6,426 bases of DNA, from the NCBI GenBank assembly GCA_003535475.1, contig DOHC01000051.1, positions 1-6,426 on the forward strand, read 5' to 3'. Positions 1 through 5,446 of the stretch are shown here, piece after piece. Each line of letters opens with the position of its first letter. The stretch's first letter is position 1. The DNA comes from Nitrospiraceae bacterium. Lineage in GTDB: Bacteria > Nitrospirota > Thermodesulfovibrionia > Thermodesulfovibrionales > UBA1546. Under the pieces are notes generated by a model. That model did not search any database. It was given only the letters and a program-made list of their open reading frames with translations, and was not told the DNA's origin. Position numbers and translations under genes: made by a program.

Positions 1-1
1 G

Positions 2-340
2 GTTGTTGAAGGTTTGATAGTGATATTCATTGGACTGAATTATTTTCACCTCGGCTGGGAAAGACTGCGTACCATGGTGATGCTTAATCTTATATTCAAC
101 AGTCAGTTCAGAGTACTGATCGTGAGGGAAAGGAGGCACTTCTGGTCGTCGCTTCCTGGCAGGGAGCTCCTTGTCCTTAGTGCAGCGACTATAATCGGCT
201 TTGCACTGTTAGGTATATATGGTATCTTTGTGCCTTCCTTATCCCTCTATCAAGTACTTGCTGTTCTGGGGTTTTCGGCGCTCTTTACCCTCGGCATCGA
301 TTTTCCTAAATATTATTTATTCAGAAGATTTGAATTATAA
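2..340 (+). CDS. P-type ATPase, C-terminal membrane end (partial; plasma-membrane H+-ATPase-like)
   Basis: The frame is open to the left edge, so the 112 residues seen are only the last transmembrane part of a protein that is normally about 800-900 aa; the phosphorylation (DKTGT) and nucleotide domains lie outside the window. Visible are a hydrophobic helix at about residues 3-16, a conserved-looking stretch with NSQFRVLIVRERRHFWSS (33-50), a second helix at about 56-77, a third at about 82-98, and a short basic tail. The RERRHFW segment between helices is characteristic of the C-terminal M8-M10 region of the plasma-membrane proton-efflux type of P-type ATPase (P3A-like) of bacteria and archaea. 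Such pumps use ATP hydrolysis to export H+ or another cation across the inner membrane; the ion cannot be decided from this fragment. The stop (TAA 338-340) is directly followed by the SD of the next gene, so the two are very probably co-transcribed. The TTG at 14 is not a real start, since coding continues upstream. Confidence 0.85.
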   Translation, partial: VVEGLIVIFIGLNYFHLGWERLRTMVMLNLIFNSQFRVLIVRERRHFWSSLPGRELLVLSAATIIGFALLGIYGIFVPSLSLYQVLAVLGFSALFTLGIDFPKYYLFRRFEL

Positions 341-353
341 GGAGGACTTTAAA

Positions 354-668
354 ATGCCTGAAATTTCCGATGATAGAAAAAATGTATCAAAGCATATTCT
401 GCCAACAGCCTCAAACTTGCTTGGATTATGCTTCATATTGATTAGCTTTTTGAAGTTATGGAAACTTGATAGAAAGGTTTATATCATCATTGACAAGTTT
501 GTTGGAATATCAATAATCCTGTTTCTTGTCGCCAGTGTATTCTCTTATATGTCCATGCGTGCCAGGAAGAAGGCAGTATTTTATGAAAGAATTGCGGACA
601 TTGTTTTTCTGATTGGTCTGTTCTTTATAACGATCATTTCATTGATGATAGCCTTTGAGGTGCTGTAA
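354..668 (+). CDS. Small three-helix membrane protein, unknown function, coupled to P-type ATPase
   Basis: The start is the ATG at 354, chosen because a perfect GGAGG lies at 341-345, immediately after the ATPase stop; the longer open frame back to 219 merely overlaps the ATPase. The product is 104 aa. Residues 1-13 are polar with a short charged start (PEISDDRK), then three hydrophobic segments follow at about 15-35, 48-68 and 80-101, with basic loops (RARKK 69-73) between the second and third helices. The positive loops suggest a defined orientation, but there is no catalytic motif or metal-binding cluster. I recognise no named family with confidence. The 13-base gap to the ATPase stop and the strong SD suggest that the two are made together, and an accessory or regulatory role for the pump is a reasonable inference, not a demonstrated one. 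The next gene starts 17 bases downstream, so this may be the middle of a three-gene transcript. Confidence 0.8.
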   Translation: MPEISDDRKNVSKHILPTASNLLGLCFILISFLKLWKLDRKVYIIIDKFVGISIILFLVASVFSYMSMRARKKAVFYERIADIVFLIGLFFITIISLMIAFEVL

Positions 669-685
669 GAAGGAATATGCATTAA

Positions 686-1279
686 ATGTCTAACATTTCA
701 ACGCTCGTTGAACATTTCCCATATTTCGGACTCTTTATCCTCCTCATCCTCGGAGGTATTGGCTTTCCATTCCCTGAAGACATGACCCTCATACTCTGCG
801 GATTTTTTATCTCGCACAGCATTGTAAAACCGATTCCTGCCATAATCGTTGTCTATACAGGTCTTTTAATAGCAGATATGTTCCTCTATTACATGGGCCG
901 CAGATACGGAAGAATGATTGTAACTCACAAGCGCTTCCAGAAGATGCTTACTCCTGAGAGACTGGCTAAGCTGGAAGAGCGGTTTTATAAGCAGGGTGTG
1001 ATGCTTATATTTGCCGGAAGGCATGTGTTTGGCCTCAGGGCACAGTTGTTTCTTGTCGCGGGTGTGATGCGAATGCCATTTTTGAAATTTTCTCTCTCGG
1101 ATGCTCTATCCGCACTCATCACAATGGCGATAATGGTCGGGGCAGGTTATGCAGGAGGGAACAGCCTTCAGGTCATAAGAAAAGAATTTGCGAGAATTGA
1201 GCATATTGCAATGCTTGGAGCTGTTGTTTTTTTTGTCATATATATGACTTACAGATATTTCAAGGGCAGGAATAATTAG
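686..1279 (+). CDS. DedA/VTT-family membrane protein
   Basis: This 197-aa integral membrane protein belongs to the DedA (SNARE-associated, VTT domain) superfamily. Family members act in the inner membrane as proton-driven lipid scramblases or flippases, for example in undecaprenyl-phosphate recycling, and affect envelope integrity. Seen in the sequence: an N-terminal re-entrant segment with GFPFPED (26-32), whose acidic residues match the family's conserved early E/D; a helix at about 51-70; a basic cytoplasmic stretch (GRRYGR, 71-76); the signature F-A-G-R-H-V-F-G-L-R at 109-118 followed by AGVMRM (125-130), the counterpart of the family's FxGRxxPxxR...AG..RM core; and helices at about 139-156 and 175-190. 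The length is typical for the family. The start ATG at 686 follows AGAAGGA at 668-674; an ATG at 676 is followed within two codons by a stop and cannot be the start. It lies 17 bases after the small membrane protein gene. The specific substrate cannot be read from sequence. Confidence 0.88.
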   Translation: MSNISTLVEHFPYFGLFILLILGGIGFPFPEDMTLILCGFFISHSIVKPIPAIIVVYTGLLIADMFLYYMGRRYGRMIVTHKRFQKMLTPERLAKLEERFYKQGVMLIFAGRHVFGLRAQLFLVAGVMRMPFLKFSLSDALSALITMAIMVGAGYAGGNSLQVIRKEFARIEHIAMLGAVVFFVIYMTYRYFKGRNN

Positions 1280-1337
1280 AATCCCTGCTGATAGAACATT
1301 TTTATTTTCTTGCCCTATGGTGGTAATATAGAGCAGT

Positions 1338-2894
1338 ATGTCCCTTGAACGAAAGATAATCCTCAGCTTTGTAATCAGCGCGACTATTATTGCTGTTTTC
1401 GCGGTCTCATCATATGTGAATTTTCTGGAAGTTAGAAAAGAGATCCGCTATCTTGAGCTTGCCGATACTGTCCGGAGCAAATCCCTCCAGTTGAGAAGGC
1501 ATGAGAAGAACTTCTTTCTTTATGGAGATTCAAAGGAGATAAACGAAGTCCACACATATCTTAGAGACCTGAAGACGATCCTCGAACAGGGAAGGAAGAG
1601 CTATAACACGGAAAAGTTCCTCGGCCTCGAAAACAAGATTGATGAATACAGCCGGAGGTTTAGCAGAATAGAGGTTATTTGTCGGGATTTTCTGAAGGAG
1701 TTTGCATGGCTTAAACCGATGAGAAAGGAATATTCTTCATTCTTTCCCCTGATAGAATCCACATTCCTCGAAAGACCGCTTGTAAATGCCGAGTTGATAG
1801 AAAAGATATTCTCTTTGAAGTTGGGCAGCCCTGTAATAGCGGGATTGAGGGAGTTGAATGATGAGATCAGCAATCTCCGGAAAAATGGCGAAGAGATACT
1901 TACGCTGTCAAAAGACCTTGACAGGTCAGCGAGGGAGAAAGCAGAAAAGGCAATAAGTCTCTCACAGACAGCAGCGCTGGTCTTGTTTCCATTGTTTTTA
2001 ATTTTCGGGCTTGCAGCGCTTTTTGTGATTAGCCACAGCGTTGTAAACTGTCTGAAGATACTCACAACCGCAATAGAAAAAACCGGCAAGGGAGATTTCT
2101 TATCCCTTCCGGTTCCGGAAAAACAGGATGAGGTTGGAGTTCTAATAAAAGCGTTCAATACAATGGAGACTGGCCTTATTGAAAGGGATGAGGAACTTAA
2201 CAGGAAAAATGAAGAGCTTCTCCAGTCGAGGAAACTTGTATCAATCGGCACCCTCGCATCAGGCGTTGCCCATGAGCTGAATAATCCATTGAACAACATC
2301 TACCTTGCTGCGCAGATACTTTCAAGGGAAATAGAGCAGGAGACATGCCCTCCTCTGATTAAAGAAACTGTCGGCGATATATCTTCGCAGACACTCAGAG
2401 TAAAAAGGATTGTCAGCGACCTTCTTGAGTTCGCAAGGGAAAAAGCGCCTGAACTTAAGAGGATTAATATCATAGAAATCATAAGCGGTGTGATTGAGCA
2501 GATGAAGGCGTCAGGAGAGATTGACGGGATTAAGTGCGATCTTGTTTCAGAGGATATAATTGAGATGTCTGCTGACAGGCATCTGATGGAACAGCTTTTT
2601 ATAAACCTCTTCACTAATGCAAGGGATGCGATGGAGGCTAACGGACTGTTTAAGATAGAGGTTCTTTCTCAGGATAACGATGTCAGGATTGAGGTATCTG
2701 ACAGCGGGAAGGGGATTCCGGCATCAGATATTTCGAGGATATTTGACCCGTTCTTTACAACAAAGGACAGGGGCACGGGTTTGGGACTTGCGATTGTTTA
2801 CAGTATAATAAAAAAGCATAATGGAAAGATTAAGGTGAAAAGCGAGGATGGCATGGGCACAACATTTACAATAACCCTGCCAAAAGGATTATGA
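1338..2894 (+). CDS. Membrane-bound sensor histidine kinase (HAMP-HisKA-HATPase)
   Basis: This 518-aa transmembrane kinase senses a signal outside the cytoplasm, autophosphorylates on histidine and passes the phosphate to the regulator encoded next. Domains in order: TM1 at about 7-29; a mostly helical extracytoplasmic region of about 180 residues (30-208) beginning with a motif LRRHEKNFFLYGD (52-64 region) like those at the start of helical-bundle (HBM/four-helix) sensors; TM2 at about 211-232; HAMP at about 233-285; a short charged coiled segment; HisKA with H312 in AHELNNPLNN; and the ATPase domain with N box NLFTNARDAM (423-432), G1 DSGKGI (455-460), F box FDPFF (469-473) and G2 GTGLGL (479-484). 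All catalytic boxes are intact. The HELNNPL form is typical of kinases paired with NtrC-type regulators (AtoS/ZraS/NtrB style). The SD is weak (only GAG-rich sequence 5 to 10 bases upstream), so translation may be modest. A 58-base gap separates it from the DedA gene; its stop overlaps the regulator start as ATGA. Confidence 0.95.
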   Translation: MSLERKIILSFVISATIIAVFAVSSYVNFLEVRKEIRYLELADTVRSKSLQLRRHEKNFFLYGDSKEINEVHTYLRDLKTILEQGRKSYNTEKFLGLENKIDEYSRRFSRIEVICRDFLKEFAWLKPMRKEYSSFFPLIESTFLERPLVNAELIEKIFSLKLGSPVIAGLRELNDEISNLRKNGEEILTLSKDLDRSAREKAEKAISLSQTAALVLFPLFLIFGLAALFVISHSVVNCLKILTTAIEKTGKGDFLSLPVPEKQDEVGVLIKAFNTMETGLIERDEELNRKNEELLQSRKLVSIGTLASGVAHELNNPLNNIYLAAQILSREIEQETCPPLIKETVGDISSQTLRVKRIVSDLLEFAREKAPELKRINIIEIISGVIEQMKASGEIDGIKCDLVSEDIIEMSADRHLMEQLFINLFTNARDAMEANGLFKIEVLSQDNDVRIEVSDSGKGIPASDISRIFDPFFTTKDRGTGLGLAIVYSIIKKHNGKIKVKSEDGMGTTFTITLPKGL

Positions 2895-4222
2895 CATTCA
2901 AGGTGCTTATTGCAGAGGATGAAGAGATAACACTGAAACACCTGAGCTACGCCCTTGAAAAGTCCGGGTATGCTGTCACAGGCGTAAAGAACGGCCTTGA
3001 CGCCTTAAAACAACTTGAAAAAGAAGCCTTTGATTTCCTCCTTGCCGACATAAAGATGCCGGGGATGGACGGGCTGACTCTCCTTAAAGAAGTGAAGGGG
3101 AAATACCCTGACATGGATGTGATGATAATCACGGGATTCGGAAGCATTGAATCTGCTGTTGATGCAATAAAAAAGGGAGCCTCTGATTATATAACCAAAC
3201 CGTTCAACCTCGACGAACTAATCCTCAAGATAAAGAAGCTTGAGGAAAAAAAAAGATTAGAGAAAGAAAACACAGCGCTTAAGATATCCCTTGGCCTTGA
3301 TAAGGACACACCTCTGATAGCAAGGAGCAAGGCAATGAAGAGGATCGTTGACATCATATCGGGGATAAGGAACTCTGACTGCAATGTCCTGATAACAGGA
3401 GAAAGCGGCGTAGGGAAAGGCCTTGTTGCAAAGCTCATCCATAACACCGGCCTGAGGAAGGGCAAGCCATTCCTTGCGTTAAATTGCGCAACATTTACAG
3501 AGGAGCTTCTCGCAAGTGAGCTATTCGGTCATGAAAAAGGCGCATTCACCGGAGCAGTGACCTCAAAGCAGGGGCTGATAGAGATTGTAAATAACGGAAC
3601 ACTCTTTCTTGATGAAATTGCGGAAATGTCGCCAAATCTCCAGGCAAAGCTGCTAAAGGTGATAGAAGATAAGGAGTTTCTGAAGGTCGGCGGCACAAGG
3701 ACAATAAAGGTTGATGTCAGGTTCATTGCTGCAACAAACCAGAACATAAAGCAGCTTATCTCTGACGGAAAGTTCAGGGAAGACCTCTTTTACAGGCTCA
3801 ATGTGATGGATATCCATATATCTCCATTAAGGGAGCGTAAGGAAGATATCTCACCCCTTGCAAAACATTTTCTTGAGAAATATGCAAGAAAGGCGAACAA
3901 GAAGATTGAAGGGTTCACAACGGATGCAATGGGCATGCTCCTTTCATATGGCTTTCCCGGAAACGTAAGAGAGCTTGAAAATATAATCGAGAGGGCAGTA
4001 ATCCTTGAAAACACATCACGCATCAGAGCCGAAAGCCTTCCGCAGTCAATAAAGCTCTTTCAAGTGGAGGCGATAGACCCGAACAGGATTAAGACAATGG
4101 ATGAATTAAACAGGGAATATGCAGAAAAAGTGCTTGAGCTCGCAGACGGAAACAAATCAAAGGCAGCAGAGCTTTTGGGGATTTCACGAACGAGTTTGTG
4201 GAGGGTGTTGAAGGGGGAGTGA
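2891..4222 (+). CDS. NtrC-family sigma54-dependent response regulator
   Basis: This 443-aa cytoplasmic regulator has three domains. The receiver (about 3-118) has the acidic pair E9/D10, phospho-acceptor D53 in ADIKMPGMDG, T81 and K103 in the K-P pair. The AAA+ sigma54 activation domain (about 140-375) has Walker A GESGVGKG (170-177), the sigma54-contacting GAFTGA loop (217-222), Walker B GTLFLDEI (236-243), the arginine-finger region REDLFYRLN (296-304) and sensor II GNVRELEN (357-364). A Fis-type helix-turn-helix (about 403-440) ends in a recognition helix with SRTSLWRVLK. It should bind enhancer-like sites as a phosphorylated oligomer and remodel sigma54-RNA polymerase by ATP hydrolysis. 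The start ATG overlaps the kinase stop, implying translational coupling. Oddities: the residue after the Walker A K-site is G instead of the usual E (GESGTGKE), a run of nine A lies in the linker (3246-3254), and the last 134 bases are overlapped on the other strand by the CopD-like gene. A sigma54-type promoter lies 0.7 kb downstream, a likely target. Confidence 0.96.
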   Translation: MTFKVLIAEDEEITLKHLSYALEKSGYAVTGVKNGLDALKQLEKEAFDFLLADIKMPGMDGLTLLKEVKGKYPDMDVMIITGFGSIESAVDAIKKGASDYITKPFNLDELILKIKKLEEKKRLEKENTALKISLGLDKDTPLIARSKAMKRIVDIISGIRNSDCNVLITGESGVGKGLVAKLIHNTGLRKGKPFLALNCATFTEELLASELFGHEKGAFTGAVTSKQGLIEIVNNGTLFLDEIAEMSPNLQAKLLKVIEDKEFLKVGGTRTIKVDVRFIAATNQNIKQLISDGKFREDLFYRLNVMDIHISPLRERKEDISPLAKHFLEKYARKANKKIEGFTTDAMGMLLSYGFPGNVRELENIIERAVILENTSRIRAESLPQSIKLFQVEAIDPNRIKTMDELNREYAEKVLELADGNKSKAAELLGISRTSLWRVLKGE

Positions 4223-4715
4223 ATAATTGTCTGATACGCTTAAACACAGTTAAAAATCCACTTGACAATAATACCAGCATCCCAAGGCAAAAATTTACCT
4301 TAACCAAATTCAGAGATAGTTTTTGTAAAGACGCTTTTTCGTTAGCCGATGCCGTTCTCCCAATCTTAGGAGTTAGCACTAAACCTCTGTAAAAATGAAT
4401 AACAATCATCCCTAAAACCAAGAAGTGTTTTAAAGTTGAGACCAATGTCCAAGTATTTCCAAAGCTCCCAAAACCCGAAAAGCGCTTGTTTAACCCTGTC
4501 ATTACAATTCTTGTAATAACCAAAAGAATTATGCAATAGTTTGCTAACGGAGTAAAACGTTTTGAAACTTCTCCCGTCAGCCTGCCTGCCTCTGTCCCCA
4601 AGGCTTGCATGGATGCCGGAATTGCGATGAAGAGTATAAAGGTAATTCCTCCAATCCATATGACTGCTGCAACGGAATGCAGCCAATAAGATACTGCCAA
4701 TATTAAATTTTGCAT
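4089..4715 (-). CDS. CopD-like (copper-resistance D domain type) four-helix membrane protein
   Basis: This 208-aa membrane protein has helices at about 5-33, 59-75, 95-112 and 137-157. The opening WLHSVAAVIWIGGITFILF (11-29), the KRFTPLANY (52-60) and the later LKHFLVLGMIVIHFYRG (95-111) resemble the CopD/copper-resistance D domain superfamily, in which histidines and tryptophan-glycine motifs on the helices (here H13, H97, H107) suggest metal or heme handling at the membrane; the ligand is not shown by the sequence. The ATG at 4715-4713 follows GGAGG (4725-4721) with five bases between. The recognisable domain ends near residue 162, just where the frame meets the end of the response regulator gene on the other strand; the last 44 or so residues are antisense to the regulator's DNA-binding domain and look low in conserved character. 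The original stop may have been lost, or an indel may have occurred near 4223-4250. It follows the 31-aa peptide by one base. Confidence 0.75.
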   Translation of the reverse strand: MQNLILAVSYWLHSVAAVIWIGGITFILFIAIPASMQALGTEAGRLTGEVSKRFTPLANYCIILLVITRIVMTGLNKRFSGFGSFGNTWTLVSTLKHFLVLGMIVIHFYRGLVLTPKIGRTASANEKASLQKLSLNLVKVNFCLGMLVLLSSGFLTVFKRIRQLFTPPSTPSTNSFVKSPKALLPLICFRLRAQALFLHIPCLIHPLS

Positions 4716-4716
4716 T

Positions 4717-4812
4717 TTACCCTCCGAAACCGCAGGAAGTTTTTGTCCCGCTTTTAACTTCGGGCTTCTTTTCTTCAGGCGCCTTCTTAATTTCTTTAAT
4801 GATTTTTGTCAC
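4717..4812 (-). CDS. 31-aa lysine-rich peptide ending SCGFGG, unknown function
   Basis: This is a short open frame, GTG (4812-4810) to TAA (4719-4717). The product begins MTKIIKEIKKAPEEKK, continues PEVKSGTKT, and ends SCGFGG. It is highly charged (Lys/Glu), with no membrane segment, and has a single Cys five residues from the C-terminus followed by a glycine-rich tail. Support for being real: a GGTGA (4820-4816) sits three bases before GTG, which is the correct aligned spacing for an extended SD; an in-frame TGA just upstream rules out a longer form; and its stop is one base before the ATG of the CopD-like gene, whose GGAGG SD is made by its own last two Gly codons, a classic translational-coupling layout. 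Alternative: it is only a leader whose translation controls the downstream gene, or a chance frame. A C-terminal Cys plus Gly-Gly tail recalls small modified peptides or sulfur carriers, but no such role can be claimed from sequence. Confidence 0.55.
   Translation of the reverse strand: MTKIIKEIKKAPEEKKPEVKSGTKTSCGFGG
4721..4725 (-). promoter_or_regulatory. SD of CopD-like gene embedded in the peptide's last codons
   Basis: Read on the minus strand, GGAGG is followed by GTAAA and the ATG at 4715. The same bases encode the last two glycines of the 31-aa peptide, so ribosomes finishing the peptide would release exactly at the CopD-like start. This links the translation of the two genes. Confidence 0.7.
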
Positions 4813-4891
4813 TGTTCACCTATGTTCCATTTTTAAACAGAAGTTCGGCACCGCTGATTTAAAAAATCCTTTTATTTCAGTGCGGTTCTCT

Positions 4892-4908
4892 CTGGCACGT
4901 TCATTGAA
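4892..4908 (+). promoter_or_regulatory. Sigma54 (-24/-12) promoter for the Usp-TauE operon
   Basis: The bases read CTGGCACGTTCATTGAA. Compared with the consensus YTGGCACGrNNNTTGCW, the whole -24 block (TGGCACG, 4893-4899) matches exactly, the GG doublet (4894-4895) and the -12 doublet (4906-4907) are separated by the required ten bases, and TTG is present. The deviation is GA instead of GC at -12. Transcription would start near 4918-4920, giving a leader of about 28 bases that ends in the AGGAGG SD of the first gene. A sigma70-type alternative (TATATA at 4910-4915) has no good -35 element. An NtrC-type activator is encoded nearby, so the site fits its context. Upstream of it to 4813 I see no convincing enhancer repeats. 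Confidence 0.65.
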
Positions 4909-4930
4909 TTATATATCTCAGAAGTTTGAA

Positions 4931-4936
4931 AGGAGG
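4931..4936 (+). promoter_or_regulatory. AGGAGG SD fixing the Usp-type start
   Basis: A perfect AGGAGG lies ten bases before the ATG at 4947. A TTG further upstream at 4926 keeps the frame open, but it precedes the SD and has none of its own, so the ATG is the start. Confidence 0.85.
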
Positions 4937-4946
4937 CGTAGGGAAT

Positions 4947-5429
4947 ATGAAGGAAAAGCTCTTATTCGTAACAAAAGGAGGCGAAGACTGCGACAAAGGT
5001 TTTTCCTATGTGCTTGAACTTGCAAAGGCTCTGAATGCAGGAGTCGCTGTGCTGATGGTTTACAGCAAGCGCGCAATGGAAACTTTTGAAGATGTGATGG
5101 CAGCGGCAGCATTTGCAGAGGCTGGAGATATTGAAACAATGAGGGAGCTTATGCACGGACAGGAGAAAGAGATAGAACAAACAGCAGAGAAAAAGATAAA
5201 CGAGTTCTCTGAAAAATGCAGGGATGCCAATATTGATTTCTCATCTGAGGTTAAAGCAGGTGAAGCAATACAGGTTATAAAAGACTTCCTCAAAAACAAG
5301 CCAGGCATTGACATGATTCTATTAAGCCCAAATCTTTCAAGCGATAAAAAACTGTTGGACATCAGAAAGATGCTCAAAAATATAACAAAACCAATCGTTA
5401 CGATGATGGCTGCAAAGGCTGAGGCGTAA
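4947..5429 (+). CDS. Universal-stress-type (Usp-fold) protein, degenerate nucleotide site
   Basis: This 160-aa soluble protein has the alternating strand-helix layout of the Usp/HUP alpha-beta fold: an opening strand KLLFVTKGGED (4-14), helix FSYVLELAKALNAG (19-32), strand VAVLMVYS (33-40), a long charged helical insertion at about 44-95 containing FAEAGDIET (56-64), strand NIDFSSEVKAGEAIQVI (95-111), then DMILLSPN (122-129) and a last strand KPIVTMMAA (148-156). The ATP-binding signature of classical UspA (G-2X-G-9X-G-S/T) is absent: the matching place reads SPNLSSDKKLLDIRK, so nucleotide binding is doubtful. It is the first gene of a tight operon with a small soluble protein (17-base gap), a small membrane protein and a TauE-type permease, which suggests a cytoplasmic regulatory or stress role linked to the transporter. 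The exact biochemical activity is unknown. Confidence 0.75.
   Translation: MKEKLLFVTKGGEDCDKGFSYVLELAKALNAGVAVLMVYSKRAMETFEDVMAAAAFAEAGDIETMRELMHGQEKEIEQTAEKKINEFSEKCRDANIDFSSEVKAGEAIQVIKDFLKNKPGIDMILLSPNLSSDKKLLDIRKMLKNITKPIVTMMAAKAEA
5110..5128 (+). repeat. Copy 1 of a 19-bp direct repeat encoding FAEAG
   Basis: The bases catttgcagaggctggaga are identical to 5502-5520, 392 bases downstream, and lie in the same reading phase. They encode the FAEAG core of a helix shared by the Usp-type protein and the next small protein. Confidence 0.8.
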
Positions 5430-5446
5430 CAAAAAAGGAGGGGAAA

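Larger units (their letters stand above)
4813..4946. other. Divergent intergenic region between peptide/CopD-like and Usp operons
   Basis: These 134 bases separate the minus-strand pair from the plus-strand operon. They hold the sigma54-type promoter (4892-4908) and the Usp SD on the plus side and the GGTGA SD of the 31-aa peptide on the minus side. A TGTTC pair is repeated ten bases apart (4813 and 4823), TGTT-N9-AACA lies at 4823-4839, and the short palindrome GATTT-AAA-AAATC lies at 4856-4868. None is strong enough to be called an operator. No good minus-strand promoter was found by eye. Confidence 0.5.

Noticed and set aside
1280..1337. Promoter for the kinase gene in the 58-base gap (TAATAT at 1324-1329)
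   Set aside because: The -10-like box has only a poor -35 (TTTATT) at 17 bases, so no promoter is called; read-through from the DedA gene is equally possible.
1601..2299. Long open frame on the minus strand inside the kinase gene (232 aa)
   Set aside because: It is Ser-rich, antisense to an intact kinase with all catalytic motifs, has no SD, and is explained by codon bias on the other strand.
4223..4260. Bidirectional terminator between the convergent genes
   Set aside because: No GC-rich hairpin with a U-tract is visible on either strand, and the frames overlap.
4366..4686. Minus-strand frame of 106 aa inside the CopD-like gene
   Set aside because: It is in another phase of the same strand, lacks a hydrophobic pattern and an SD, while the overlapping frame has clear membrane helices and an SD.
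4823..4839. TGTT-N9-AACA and ten-base spaced TGTTC repeats as an enhancer site for the regulator
   Set aside because: The arms are only 4-5 bases and overlap the SD of the 31-aa peptide; without a second site or conservation, the evidence is too weak.
4856..4868. Palindrome GATTT-AAA-AAATC as an operator or terminator
   Set aside because: It is only a 5-bp AT-rich arm with a 3-base loop and no U-tract of note, likely chance in an AT-rich intergenic region.
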